Of a stretch of DNA of 64,000 nt, positions 45,344 through 54,647 are shown in pieces. Every line of letters begins with the position of its first letter. The first letter of the stretch is position 1. This DNA comes from Rubinisphaera italica (GTDB lineage: Bacteria; Planctomycetota; Planctomycetia; Planctomycetales; Planctomycetaceae). The translations under genes were made by a program, and so were the position numbers. The notes beneath the pieces are model-generated. The model ran no database searches. It saw nothing but the letters and a program-made list of their open reading frames with translations, and was not told the origin of the DNA. The stretch covers positions 1,302,001-1,366,000 of the forward strand of contig NZ_SJPG01000001.1 of the NCBI RefSeq assembly GCF_007859715.1, in the 5' to 3' direction.

Positions 45344-45414
45344 AGACGAAAGACGAAAGACGAAAGGTTGAAGGTTGAAGGTTGAAGGTTGAAGGTTGAA
45401 GGTTGAAGGTTGAA
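45344..45414. repeat. Heptanucleotide tandem repeats (AGACGAA x3, GGTTGAA x7)
   Basis: Three tandem AGACGAA units (45344-45364) are followed by one A and seven perfect tandem GGTTGAA units (45366-45414), directly after the dprA stop codon. Seven-base unit length would make copy-number changes frame-shifting within a gene, but this tract is intergenic. GGTTGAAGGTTGAA recurs at about 58498, upstream of tilS. Confidence 0.9.
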
Positions 45415-45449
45415 GCGACTGGACCCAGAACCCAAGTCCCTGGACCAAT

Positions 45450-45482
45450 AAAAAAACGACAGTCTGAATACAGACTGCCGTT
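45450..45482 (-). terminator. Intrinsic terminator of the TPR gene
   Basis: On the minus strand, GGCAGTCTG and CAGACTG(T)C form a stem with a four-base loop, followed by seven T residues (45456-45450). It lies about 25 bases after the stop codon of the TPR protein gene. Confidence 0.87.
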
Positions 45483-45505
45483 GCATGTTTTGGCTCAAAT
45501 TCAAT

Positions 45506-46984
45506 TTAGAACTGTTGCATTTCGAACTGTGTGGCTCGGTAAGCAGACAAATGCTTGGCTCCGGTGCCAAGAGCTTGCTGGAAGTGAGGAATGGCAGCTT
45601 CACGTCCAGTCAGGTTGGACAAGCGTAGTCCGATGAAGTAGTGTCCTTCACACTTCTGAGCGGTGGCAGCCACGGGGTCTTCGGGATTGACTTTGGCGAG
45701 CAAGGCTTCGCTTTCGACTTTTCCCATCAGGTACAGTGTGACCAGATCGATCCAGTCCCGTTCTTGTTCCGGCTTAGCGAGGGTTCCAGCGAATCGATTA
45801 TTGGCTTCCTGAGCTTGACCGGAAAGAACAAGTGAGGCGTAGATCCACGGATCGAGGAATCGCAGTTTGCCGTTGATGTTAATTGCCTGATCAAAATGCT
45901 TGAAGGCGACATCGTATTGCTTGAGGAAGAAGTAGGCAAAACCGAGATCGGCATGAGCCATGGGGTTTTTCGGGAAGAGTTCAATTGCTTTGCTGTAATC
46001 GGCAATCGCACCCTGAGAATTTCCCTGACGCATTTCTGCATTGGCGCGCAACGCATAGATGGAAGGATTTTCTGGCTGTAGTGCAATTGCCTGGTCAAAA
46101 CTTTTCTGAGCTTCAGCTGGTCGATCTGATTCCATCAACATGTAACCCAGGTTGATATGAGCCACAAAGAACTTAGGCTCAACTTCAATGGTTTTGCGGA
46201 AGTCAGCAATCGCCTGGTCTTTCTGATCGATTTCCTTGTAGAACATTCCGCGGTTGTTGTATCCAATAGGATGTTCTGGGAAAGCGGCGATGAACTGGTT
46301 GAATGCCCCCAATGCTTCCTGATTCTTACCAGACATTGCATAGGCGTCGGCCATCGCAGTCAACGAAGGCATGTGTTTAGGCTCAATTTTGAGTGCTTCT
46401 TTGAAATCGGCGACTCCACGATCGATGGTTTCGTCCAACTGCAACTTAGCCAAACCTCGTTGATAGAGAATGCTGGCTCTATTGTTTGGTGGCATCTGAA
46501 GTTTATCCAGAATCTGAGTTGCAACATTAATCGAAGTTTCCGCATGCTCGGGACGTTCTTCGAGCAACGAAAGATTCGTCATGCCATACAGGTAAGGCAT
46601 ATAATATTCTGGTTTCTGAGATTGTGACGCTTCTATCGCAGCGCGAGCATCGGCGACACCATCGCGAACCATCGCGGCATTGCCGGTTTGAAGTCCCATT
46701 TCAACACGTGAACTAGCACGGATGAACAGAGCAGAGTCTTGTTTCGGTGAAGATTTCAGAACTTCATTAGCCAGATTCATCGCCTGATCGTACTGACGGG
46801 AATCGTAAGCCGCCTGAGCACTTGCCAGTGTGGTGGTTTGTTCCTGAGACAGGCTGACCGGTTGAGCGGAAACGCCTTGGGCGTAAACAGTTGGAGCGAG
46901 AATTAATACCGAAAACGCCGAAAGCAGTCCGGATTTCCGCAGGATTGACTTGAAACCTAGAATTTTCACGAGTTTTCCTTCCAT
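45506..46984 (-). CDS. Exported TPR-repeat protein
   Basis: A 492-residue protein with a signal peptide (hydrophobic GLLSAFSVLILAPTVYA, cleavage near YAQG) and about eight to ten tetratricopeptide repeats. Clear units include NRGMFYKEIDQKDQAIADFRKTIEVEP, ALRANAEMRQGNSQGAIADY and HADLGFAYFFLKQYDVAFKHFDQAI. Such proteins act as periplasmic or surface scaffolds. The ATG at 46984 has no ribosome-binding site, whereas the GTG at 46969 has GAAGGA at good spacing and keeps the signal peptide, so translation may begin there. It ends in a strong terminator. Confidence 0.85.
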   Translation of the reverse strand: MEGKLVKILGFKSILRKSGLLSAFSVLILAPTVYAQGVSAQPVSLSQEQTTTLASAQAAYDSRQYDQAMNLANEVLKSSPKQDSALFIRASSRVEMGLQTGNAAMVRDGVADARAAIEASQSQKPEYYMPYLYGMTNLSLLEERPEHAETSINVATQILDKLQMPPNNRASILYQRGLAKLQLDETIDRGVADFKEALKIEPKHMPSLTAMADAYAMSGKNQEALGAFNQFIAAFPEHPIGYNNRGMFYKEIDQKDQAIADFRKTIEVEPKFFVAHINLGYMLMESDRPAEAQKSFDQAIALQPENPSIYALRANAEMRQGNSQGAIADYSKAIELFPKNPMAHADLGFAYFFLKQYDVAFKHFDQAININGKLRFLDPWIYASLVLSGQAQEANNRFAGTLAKPEQERDWIDLVTLYLMGKVESEALLAKVNPEDPVAATAQKCEGHYFIGLRLSNLTGREAAIPHFQQALGTGAKHLSAYRATQFEMQQF

Positions 46985-47179
46985 GGAATTTAAAGTTCAA
47001 TCGGCTGAGTGAAATCGGCCGTTTTTTATTTTTTGCTAACAGATTCTTCCCTGAAGCACGAGATTTATTGATATCTATGGTGCTGTTGAGTTTATATCGT
47101 CAATATGTTGATAAGGTCTGGAAATTGCGTCAATGTCAGATTTTAGAAAAATCGGCACAATGGGGTCTTTCCCCGCAGT

Positions 47180-48385
47180 TTGTTTTTTCGATATATTCCA
47201 AACAGTCGTAACAAATTCACAGACCTGTTTCTGCAACAAGATTTGCCAGCTTTGAGTTCATCTTCCTCCCCACTGCGAATTCTGTATGTCATCCCCACGC
47301 TTGATCAGTCAGGTGCGGAGAAACAGCTTCAATTACTGGCATCCGGGTTGTCTGGAAGTAATTTTGAAATTCACGTGGTCGCTCTTAACCGCGGCGGTTA
47401 TTACGAAAAGCATCTCAGAGACGATGGTATACAAGTTGACATCCTCAAAAAGCGGTTTCGTATCGATCCCGTGACTCATTTTCGACTGAAGAAAATCATC
47501 AGGGAATTTCAACCAGATATTGTGCATAGCTGGTTATTTGCTGCGAATTCGCATGTCCGCCTGCTTCATAATCGAAAATCTCACTGGAAATGCGTTGTTT
47601 CGGAACGCTGTGTCGATTCCTGGAAGGCGGGCTGGCAGCTTCAGCTGGACCGACGACTCATTCGCTCGACGGACGCAATGGTGGTGAATTCGGCAAGCGT
47701 TGCGGAGTTCTATCAGCAGCAGGGAGTACCGGAATCTTTAATTAAAATCATCAATAACGGGATCGAAATTCCAGATAAAAGCTCCACTGATGAATCCAGC
47801 GAAGCTCGAAAAGTCTGGCGTAAGCAGCACGGATTGCCGGAAGATGCCTACATCGTCTTATCCATTGGTCGCCTCGCGCGACAAAAGCGGCTCGATAGTT
47901 TACTCTGGGCAACGCACATGTTCAGTTTGTCGGAAAAGAACGTGCATACCGTATTCGTAGGAGATGGACCTGAGCGGGAGCGAATGTCTGAATTGATTGA
48001 AAAATATGAAATCAAAGGCTGGGCTCACTTTCTGGGACATCAAAACGAAACTGGTGAATTGTTCCGAAATGCCGATGCATTTTGGCTCGGCAGCGATTTT
48101 GAAGGGCAATCGAACAGTTTAATGGAGGCGATGGCCTGGGGCTTGCCGGTTGTCGTTTCCGATATCCCTCCCAACCGAGAACTGGTGACCGATCAGGAGA
48201 ACGGCATCATTGTTCCCGCCGGAGATAGTGCTGCCTTCGCTAAAGCGATTCGTCAATTCAAGAGTGATCCCGAACTAGCGAAAAATCTTGGTGATGATGC
48301 CCGCAAGTCCATGCAGGATAATTTCTCTGTCTCGCAGATGATTGAAGAGCATAAGCAGTTATACGAAATCCTGACCTTACAATAA
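47180..48385 (+). CDS. Family 4 glycosyltransferase
   Basis: A 401-residue GT-B retaining glycosyltransferase, probably cytoplasmic and acting in exopolysaccharide or glycan synthesis. Features: RILYVIPTLDQSGAEKQL at the N-terminal Rossmann fold, PDIVHSWLFAANSHVRLL, SIGRLARQKRLDSLLWA and the GT4 signature DFEGQSNSLMEAMAWGLPVV (E-x7-E). The start is uncertain: the first in-frame start is the TTG at 47180, with no ATG before the conserved core. An asparagine synthase gene follows by 37 bases in the same direction, a pairing common in polysaccharide loci. Confidence 0.9.
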   Translation: MFFRYIPNSRNKFTDLFLQQDLPALSSSSSPLRILYVIPTLDQSGAEKQLQLLASGLSGSNFEIHVVALNRGGYYEKHLRDDGIQVDILKKRFRIDPVTHFRLKKIIREFQPDIVHSWLFAANSHVRLLHNRKSHWKCVVSERCVDSWKAGWQLQLDRRLIRSTDAMVVNSASVAEFYQQQGVPESLIKIINNGIEIPDKSSTDESSEARKVWRKQHGLPEDAYIVLSIGRLARQKRLDSLLWATHMFSLSEKNVHTVFVGDGPERERMSELIEKYEIKGWAHFLGHQNETGELFRNADAFWLGSDFEGQSNSLMEAMAWGLPVVVSDIPPNRELVTDQENGIIVPAGDSAAFAKAIRQFKSDPELAKNLGDDARKSMQDNFSVSQMIEEHKQLYEILTLQ

Positions 48386-48422
48386 TAGGCCGCGTAAGAC
48401 ATACGGAATGTAAAGGCAAACA

Positions 48423-50399
48423 ATGTGCGGAATCTGTGGAGCGATCTGGTCGAACGAGTCCCGTTCGATCAGTGAAGAACATCTGTTACAGATGACCGAC
48501 ACGCTCTCACATCGTGGCCCCGATGCCCGTGGCTTGCACTGGGAACAGAATTCCAATTTGGGAGTCGGGCTGGGACATCGCAGGCTTTCGATCATCGATC
48601 TAGCCACCGGTCAGCAGCCCATGTGGAATGAAGATCATTCCGTTTGTGTTGTATTCAACGGTGAAATTTATAATTACCGGGAACTGCAGAAAGAACTGAG
48701 AACGAAAGGCCATCAATTTCGGACCGACAGCGATACGGAAGTGCTCGTTCATCTCTACGAAGACTATGGTCGAGAGATGGTGCATCATCTTCGAGGCATG
48801 TTCGCCTTTGCGATTTGGGATCGAAACCACTCATCGTTATTGCTGGCACGAGATCGTTTTGGGCAAAAGCCACTCATCTATCGGCAAGATGAAAATCGAC
48901 TGCTGTTTGCCAGCGAGATGAAAGCGATTTTGCAAATACCGGGGATCCCGCGTGAAGTCGATCCCGTCGCACTCGATCTGTTCTTGACTTGGCAATATGT
49001 ACCTGCTCCCTGGTCGATGCTCAAGGGTTTTCAGAAAATACTGCCCGGGCATACGGCTGTCTGGCAGGAAAATCGACTTGATATCCAGCAATATTGGACA
49101 CCAACTTCCATTCGGGGTTCCGATTCTGCCAATGAGCAAACACGTCGCGATACTCGCAATTTGAGTTATGCTCAGACACAGGAAAAGCTCAAAGAGACAC
49201 TCACGGAAGCGGTCCGGTTGCGACTTCGCAGTGACGTGCCCCTTGGAGCTTTTCTTTCAGGCGGGATCGATTCCACGTTAATCACGGGCTTGATGCAGCG
49301 GGAGTTGGATCGGCCAGTCGAGACATTTTCAATCGGCTTTGATATCGCCCATTTCGATGAACGCTCCTTTGCCCGGATGGCTGCGAAATCACTTGGCACA
49401 AATCATCACGAAAAAATTGTCTCTCCATCAGCGGTCGATTCATTACCGGAGCTTGTCTGGCATTATGAAGAACCTTATGCCGACAGCTCGGCAATTCCAA
49501 CAATGGCCCTGTGTGAGTTCACACGGGAAGCCGTCAAAGTTGCATTAACGGGAGATGGCGGAGATGAACTGTTTATCGGATATGATCGCTATCGGGCAGC
49601 CGGATTAGGGGATCGGATCGATCGCTTGCCTGGGCCTTTGCGATCAATTCTAAAGTCGTCACTTTGGCAAAAGATGCCTGCTTCGCTCAAGCAGAAGAGC
49701 TTCTCTCGACGACTGAAACGCTTCCTGACGACAGCTGGTCTTTCTCCTGAGCAGCGATATATGACATGGATCAGTTATTTCGATGCGGCTCGAAGAAAGG
49801 ATATCTACTCCAGTGGATTCCGTGAAAAGCTGACCGGGTTTCAGTCAGAAGACTGGATGTCTGATTTATATGAGTTAACAGCCCAAAACGATTTTGTCTC
49901 CCGAACGGCAGCAGTTGACCAGATTTCCTATTTGCCGAACGATATCCTGACCAAAGTCGATATCGCCAGCATGGCTTACGGACTAGAATGCCGGAGCCCG
50001 TTTCTGGATCATCAGGTTGCTGATCTGGCGACGTCTATGCCACTTAATTACAAGTTGAAGGGTCGCTATGGCAAGCAGATTCTCCGGGATACATTTGCCG
50101 ATCTGATTCCCGAGCCGATTCTGCAACGCTCAAAAATGGGATTCGGCGTTCCTGTCGATCACTGGTTCCGTAACGAACTCAAACCGCTACTGCATGATGT
50201 GCTTTTGAGCGAACGGGCGATGAGCCGTGGTTATTTTGAACCTGCGAAAATTCAGAGGCTTGTCGAAGAACATACCACTGGTTTGTGCGATCACAGCAAA
50301 CATCTCTGGGCGATGCTGGTTCTTGAAGTCTGGTGTCGGATGTTTATCGATGCTTCAGAAGTTTCGACGAAACGGCCGTTGAGTGATGGAGTGTTTTGA
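48423..50399 (+). CDS. asnB: Asparagine synthase (glutamine-hydrolysing)
   Basis: Transfers ammonia from glutamine to aspartate through an AMP intermediate, or acts as an amidotransferase in surface polymer synthesis. The 658 residues start MCGICGAIWS, with Cys2 as the glutaminase nucleophile after Met removal, and GLHWEQNSNLGVGLGHRRLSI in the N-terminal domain. The synthetase PP-loop SGGIDS is at residues 279-284. The C-terminal IASMAYGLECRSPFLDHQV and MGFGVPVDHWFR blocks are of the AsnB 'exosortase-type/polysaccharide' branch. AAGG precedes the ATG. It follows a GT4 gene, which favours a role in polymer modification. Confidence 0.93.
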   Translation: MCGICGAIWSNESRSISEEHLLQMTDTLSHRGPDARGLHWEQNSNLGVGLGHRRLSIIDLATGQQPMWNEDHSVCVVFNGEIYNYRELQKELRTKGHQFRTDSDTEVLVHLYEDYGREMVHHLRGMFAFAIWDRNHSSLLLARDRFGQKPLIYRQDENRLLFASEMKAILQIPGIPREVDPVALDLFLTWQYVPAPWSMLKGFQKILPGHTAVWQENRLDIQQYWTPTSIRGSDSANEQTRRDTRNLSYAQTQEKLKETLTEAVRLRLRSDVPLGAFLSGGIDSTLITGLMQRELDRPVETFSIGFDIAHFDERSFARMAAKSLGTNHHEKIVSPSAVDSLPELVWHYEEPYADSSAIPTMALCEFTREAVKVALTGDGGDELFIGYDRYRAAGLGDRIDRLPGPLRSILKSSLWQKMPASLKQKSFSRRLKRFLTTAGLSPEQRYMTWISYFDAARRKDIYSSGFREKLTGFQSEDWMSDLYELTAQNDFVSRTAAVDQISYLPNDILTKVDIASMAYGLECRSPFLDHQVADLATSMPLNYKLKGRYGKQILRDTFADLIPEPILQRSKMGFGVPVDHWFRNELKPLLHDVLLSERAMSRGYFEPAKIQRLVEEHTTGLCDHSKHLWAMLVLEVWCRMFIDASEVSTKRPLSDGVF

Positions 50400-50455
50400 C
50401 AGGCGGCGGGGGCACGTCCACTTCATCCCAAGGAGGACCTTAGGAACGAGATGAA

Positions 50456-50527
50456 TTACAAGCACGAAGCGCAAGCGAGTGTGTTTGACATTCAACTCAC
50501 TCACTCGCTTGCGCTTCGTGCTTGTAA
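50456..50527. repeat. Perfect 26-bp inverted repeat (CGAAGCGCAAGCGAGTG family)
   Basis: Left arm at 50456-50481 and right arm at 50502-50527 are perfectly complementary with a 20-base spacer. A diverged member lies at 5795-5967. It sits between the convergent asnB and pgsA genes, right at the pgsA stop, where it could terminate both. Confidence 0.85.
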
Positions 50528-50531
50528 GGGC

Positions 50532-51068
50532 TTACACAGAATTCATTTTTTGCTTGAAGAGTTTCACGCCGCGGAATGTGTATTCAATTCCACTGTAAAT
50601 CGTGATCGCAATCGTCAGCCAGAGGATGACGTCTCGAATAATCAGAAAGAGCGTAACACTTGCTAATTGTGGCATCAGGCTGACCAGGCAGAATGGAATC
50701 GCAATCGATTGCAGAACCATCTTCATTTTGCCAATCCATGCAGCTGAAAAGTCGATCCCCTGTTGTTCAAAGAAGCCGCGCAGGCTGGTGATGTAAAGTT
50801 CGCGGACAATGATTGCTAACGTCATCCAGGGAGTGATCCCACTGCCCGCTACGCTTTGCAGAAAGATAAAGGATCCGCAAATGATGACTTTATCGACCAG
50901 CGGATCGAGAATCCGTCCGAATATCGTGACGAGGTTATATTTTCGAGCGAGATAACCATCGACGGCATCGGTAGCCACGGCGACAACAAAAACGATGGTT
51001 GCAGTCAGCCACCAGTCAGTGAGTGTAATGATGGCAAACAGCACAAAAGACAGAATGAGCCGGGACAT
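50532..51068 (-). CDS. pgsA: CDP-diacylglycerol-glycerol-3-phosphate phosphatidyltransferase
   Basis: Makes phosphatidylglycerol phosphate from CDP-diacylglycerol and glycerol 3-phosphate in the inner membrane. The 178 residues have the full CDP-alcohol phosphotransferase motif DG(x2)AR(x8)G(x3)D(x3)D, seen as DAVDGYLARKYNL... followed by GRILDPLVDKV, and four to five membrane spans. The ATG at 51068 would remove the conserved N-terminal N-x-P-N-I-(I/L) helix; that helix is encoded just upstream from a CTG at 51092 (MNSPNIIS), so translation may begin there. It is about 90 bases after the rimO stop on the same strand. Confidence 0.93.
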   Translation of the reverse strand: MSRLILSFVLFAIITLTDWWLTATIVFVVAVATDAVDGYLARKYNLVTIFGRILDPLVDKVIICGSFIFLQSVAGSGITPWMTLAIIVRELYITSLRGFFEQQGIDFSAAWIGKMKMVLQSIAIPFCLVSLMPQLASVTLFLIIRDVILWLTIAITIYSGIEYTFRGVKLFKQKMNSV

Positions 51069-51154
51069 CGAAATGATGTTCGGAGAATTCAGGATCTTCT
51101 CTGAATTCTGCGGTTGGTGAGATACTTCTGGAGTGGGGGATGAATTGCTGATGA

Positions 51155-52576
51155 CTAAACCTCGTCGTCTTCTTCATCGGAAGCGACTACACCAACCAGA
51201 TCGTAATCCTGAGTCCCTATGATTTCGACCGGCACGAATTCTCCGATTTGCAGTCCTTCGCCCTGAACGTAAACCGTTCCATCAATTTCCGGGGTGTCTG
51301 CATAAGTACGTCCTTGCCACAAGCCTGGCTCGACTTCTTCATCGATCAGCACATCGAGTTCATACCCGACAAGTGATTCGCCAAAGTCGAAGGCGATCTG
51401 CTGCTGGTCGGCCATCAAGGTTTCAACGCGCTGTTGCTTGATCTCTTCCGGCAAATGTCCATCCAGTTTCACTGCTGGTGTTCCCGGCTCGATCGAATAG
51501 GGGAAGACGCCCATTCGCTGGAAGCGGGTGTTCTTGACGAATTCTCGCAGTTCTTCAAATTGCTCATCGGTTTCGCCCGGGAAGCCGACGACAAATGTGG
51601 TGCGTAGGACGAGATTGGGAATTCGTGTTCGCAGTTTTTCAACCAGTTCGATCGTGCGATCTCGGTCGACACGCCGTTGCATCCTCTTGAGCACTTTGCT
51701 GTTAATGTGTTGGAGCGGCATATCCAGATACGGAATAATCTTGCTCGATGTCGCAATCTTATCGATCAGGGCATCTGTGAAATTCACAGGATAAAGATAC
51801 ATCAGCCGAATCCATTGAATTCCCTCGACCTGCTCCAGTTCATTCAGCAAGTCTACGAGTCGCACTTCGCCGTAAAGGTCCATGCCATAGTATGTGGTGT
51901 CCTGAGCGACCAGGATTAATTCTTTGACCCCATCGGCGGCAAGTTCTCGAGCTTCTTCGATAATCGCTTCAATCGGTTTCGTGACGTGCTTACCACGCAT
52001 CTTGGGAATCGAGCAGAAGGTGCAGGTTCGATTGCAACCTTCGGAAATTTTCAGATAAGCAAAATGAGCTGGCGTAATTCGGAGGCGAGCTCGATCATCC
52101 ATCGCACGAATCGGAGCAGGGCGGAACAGGTCACGCTGTTCGTTGTGATGCCCCACCAGACGATCAGCCACTTTGCTGATTTCATCCCGTCCAAATACAC
52201 CCACCACATGATCAATTTCCGGCAGCCGGTCACGCAGGTCGCCACCAATTCGTTCGGGTAGACAGCCGGCGACAATCACGCCTTTCGTCTTGCCCTGACG
52301 CTTAAGTTCGAGCATCTCTTCGATCACATCAAACGACTCTTTCCGCGAACTCTCGATGAATCCGCAGGTGTTGATGATGACAAAATCGCTCCCCTCGGGA
52401 TTGGCTACCAGAGAGTATCCATCCACAGCCAGCGTCCCCAGCATTTTCTCACTGTCCACAAGATTTTTCGGGCAACCAAGCGAGACAAACGCATATTGTC
52501 CCTTGAATCCATCACTTTCAATTTCGGTGACAGGGGAAGTCTGTTCGGTGAGATCTAGAATTGGGAGTTGGGTCAT
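51155..52576 (-). CDS. rimO: Ribosomal protein S12 methylthiotransferase RimO
   Basis: Radical-SAM enzyme that adds a methylthio group to Asp89 of ribosomal protein uS12. The 473 residues have the N-terminal UPF0004 domain (FVSLGCPKNLVDSEKMLG, INTCGFIE, GCLPER), the radical SAM cluster motif CNRTCTFC (Cys181, Cys185, Cys188), and a C-terminal TRAM domain. LGCPKNLVDSE distinguishes RimO from MiaB. The ATG at 52576 is preferred because a TATAAT box about 40 bases upstream would leave only a short leader; longer frames reach 52660. It precedes pgsA. Confidence 0.95.
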   Translation of the reverse strand: MTQLPILDLTEQTSPVTEIESDGFKGQYAFVSLGCPKNLVDSEKMLGTLAVDGYSLVANPEGSDFVIINTCGFIESSRKESFDVIEEMLELKRQGKTKGVIVAGCLPERIGGDLRDRLPEIDHVVGVFGRDEISKVADRLVGHHNEQRDLFRPAPIRAMDDRARLRITPAHFAYLKISEGCNRTCTFCSIPKMRGKHVTKPIEAIIEEARELAADGVKELILVAQDTTYYGMDLYGEVRLVDLLNELEQVEGIQWIRLMYLYPVNFTDALIDKIATSSKIIPYLDMPLQHINSKVLKRMQRRVDRDRTIELVEKLRTRIPNLVLRTTFVVGFPGETDEQFEELREFVKNTRFQRMGVFPYSIEPGTPAVKLDGHLPEEIKQQRVETLMADQQQIAFDFGESLVGYELDVLIDEEVEPGLWQGRTYADTPEIDGTVYVQGEGLQIGEFVPVEIIGTQDYDLVGVVASDEEDDEV

Positions 52577-52615
52577 ATATCTATATTTCGGTGTAAAAAG
52601 GCCTGTTAAGCTTGT

Positions 52616-52621
52616 ATTATA
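52616..52621 (-). promoter_or_regulatory. Possible -10 box of the rimO-pgsA unit
   Basis: TATAAT on the minus strand, about 40 bases before the rimO ATG. No convincing TTGACA lies at 17 bases, so this is a weak promoter call. If real, it excludes starts upstream of 52576. Confidence 0.35.
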
Positions 52622-52680
52622 CCGAGACATGGCTGAAACGGAAGCGGCTGATTTATGCAAATAGCAGAGTAATCGGAGAC

Positions 52681-53865
52681 TCAGACCAGAATCGAGGCAA
52701 TTTCATCGGCGAACAGGAGACCTGCAGAAGTTATCCTGAGGTGAGAGAATTGTCTCTGGATCCAGCCTTTTTCAATCAGATCGTTGATTTCAGTTTCGCA
52801 GCAGGCTGCGATATCGATTCCCGTTGCATTCTTGAGGTCATCAAGATTAATTCCCTGTCGTCTACGCAATCCGATGGCCAGAAGTTCACGGGCACGCTCT
52901 TCGGCTGTCAAATCATCAGTCGAAACAATGGGAGATTGATTCTGTTCCAGTCGATTCATCCAGGTAAAGGAACTCCGATGATTCGAGTGTCGCTGCCCAT
53001 TCACAAAAGAAGCGGCTCCGGGACCAAATGCGAGGTAAGGTCTGCCAGACCAGTAAATATTGTTGTGTCGAGATTGTGACCCTGCTTTCGCGAAATTGGA
53101 AATTTCATAATGGTCGTAGCCGGCATTGGTCAATTCCGAGATTGTTTTTAGATACATCTCGACTTCCAGTTGGTCGTCAGTTGACTGGAATTTTCCTTTA
53201 TTCCGGTCACTCCAGAAACGAGTTCCTTTTTCGTAGGTTAACGCATAACTGGAAATGTGAGGCGGGTGAAACGAGATCGCTTTTAATAGCATCTGCTGCC
53301 ATTCTTCCAGCGTTTGTCCGGGGATCGCAAAAATGAGATCGAGCGAATAGTTTTTGAAGTTCTGTTGAATGAGTTCAATGGCTATTTCTGTTTGATGAAC
53401 TGAATGTGTTCGCTCCAACTGAATCAATCGAGAGTCATCGAATGCCTGCACGCCAAGACTGACGCGATTGACGCCCGCTGATTTTAGAACCTGGATTTTG
53501 TCTGCTGTCAGGCCATCAGGATTCGCTTCAATTGTGTATTCAGCATCAGGGACCAGTGAAAAGTAATCACTAAGAATGCTGAAGAATTCTTCGAGTTCGC
53601 AGGCTGAAAGAAGAGTCGGAGTGCCGCCACCAATATAAAGAGTATCAACTTCCAAGAGATGAGAATGGAGAAACGGAGAAGTTTTCAGTTCTTTCTGCAA
53701 GGCCTTAAGATACCGCGGAATCAACTCGGCTCGATTTGCGATGATCGAAAAATCGCAATAACCGCAACGGTGTTCACAGAAGGGAACGTGCACATAAATG
53801 GAACGGACAGGCAGAGACATGAATGTCGGGGGAACTTCCATTTCGGACTTCGCAAAATTACTCAT
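52681..53865 (-). CDS. hemW: HemW-type radical SAM haem chaperone
   Basis: Coproporphyrinogen III oxidase-like protein now viewed as a haem chaperone for respiratory proteins. The 394 residues have the radical SAM motif CEHRCGYC (Cys30, Cys34, Cys37), preceded by SIYVHVPF, then LYIGGGTPTLLS, EANPDGLT, VNRVSLGVQAFDD and the C-terminal HemN_C domain. The CxxxCxxC form without the extra downstream Cys of CgdH is characteristic of HemW. The start is three bases after the stop of the preceding gene, so the two are translationally linked. A second possible start is Met16. Confidence 0.93.
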   Translation of the reverse strand: MSNFAKSEMEVPPTFMSLPVRSIYVHVPFCEHRCGYCDFSIIANRAELIPRYLKALQKELKTSPFLHSHLLEVDTLYIGGGTPTLLSACELEEFFSILSDYFSLVPDAEYTIEANPDGLTADKIQVLKSAGVNRVSLGVQAFDDSRLIQLERTHSVHQTEIAIELIQQNFKNYSLDLIFAIPGQTLEEWQQMLLKAISFHPPHISSYALTYEKGTRFWSDRNKGKFQSTDDQLEVEMYLKTISELTNAGYDHYEISNFAKAGSQSRHNNIYWSGRPYLAFGPGAASFVNGQRHSNHRSSFTWMNRLEQNQSPIVSTDDLTAEERARELLAIGLRRRQGINLDDLKNATGIDIAACCETEINDLIEKGWIQRQFSHLRITSAGLLFADEIASILV

Positions 53866-53868
53866 CGT

Positions 53869-54606
53869 TTACTCGCGAGGTCGACGCAGGCGGATGCCAT
53901 AGATCTTTAACGGTTTGGGACCATATTTGGTGTCGTAGGTTCCCAGAATAATATCGCCTTCTTCGTAGTTGGGAAGTTCTTGATCTTCGATCAGTACCCG
54001 GCGATTGATTTGGGCGGTTAATTTTCCATCGATAACGCTGACCGTTAGTGGTTCATTTCCCCGGCATTCGTATCGTGCGATTTCGATATCCGAAGCTTCT
54101 ATCCCTTTGCTGCGGGCGAATTGCGAAATGAACCAGGGACTGCCACTGGTTCTGAGAGTCACATTGTAGAGTCCATGTCCTTGGCCTTCTTTGAAGCCGT
54201 AAAGCAGATACCAGCCTCCTTCGCCTTCTGCATTAATCCCCATTTCCAACTCAAAATCCTTTGCCGTTCCCAGTTTGAGCGCCGCACTGCGACCGGAGGC
54301 CTGATGAAGAGCTCCTTGAGCAATCCCCCAGGTTCCATCGACAATGACGTGATTCAGGCGAAAGATATCCTTCTCGAGTTCTCCCGAGAACTCGAAATCG
54401 GTCATTACTTCGAGGGGATATTTTTCCAGGTCAGTTTGTGAGACGGTTATTTTGGGAGATGCTCGATAAAGATACTCCCACGGACCCATTTTGATGACTG
54501 TTTCCTGTGACAGACATTCCGTGGAAAAGGAGATCATCACGCAGAGGAATGACAAGATATTAAGAGAGAAATTAGTGGACGGCTGTTTTAGCGATTGGCA
54601 GATCAT
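53869..54606 (-). CDS. Secreted DUF1080-like (concanavalin-like) protein
   Basis: A 245-residue protein with a signal peptide (about residues 12-33, cleavage near CLSQE) and a beta-sandwich-like mature part ([90 protein letters not shown]). The layout matches DUF1080 / 3-keto-disaccharide hydrolase-like domains that are numerous in planctomycetes. AAGGTGAAG precedes the ATG. It sits directly upstream of hemW, probably in one transcript, but no functional link is obvious. Confidence 0.75.
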   Translation of the reverse strand: MICQSLKQPSTNFSLNILSFLCVMISFSTECLSQETVIKMGPWEYLYRASPKITVSQTDLEKYPLEVMTDFEFSGELEKDIFRLNHVIVDGTWGIAQGALHQASGRSAALKLGTAKDFELEMGINAEGEGGWYLLYGFKEGQGHGLYNVTLRTSGSPWFISQFARSKGIEASDIEIARYECRGNEPLTVSVIDGKLTAQINRRVLIEDQELPNYEEGDIILGTYDTKYGPKPLKIYGIRLRRPRE

Positions 54607-54647
54607 TGGTGCTTCACCTTGTACAATCGAGTTTATTAGGTCGACAT

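Noticed and set aside
45344..45414. Possible CRISPR array
   Set aside because: The units are seven bases long with no spacers; it is a simple tandem repeat.
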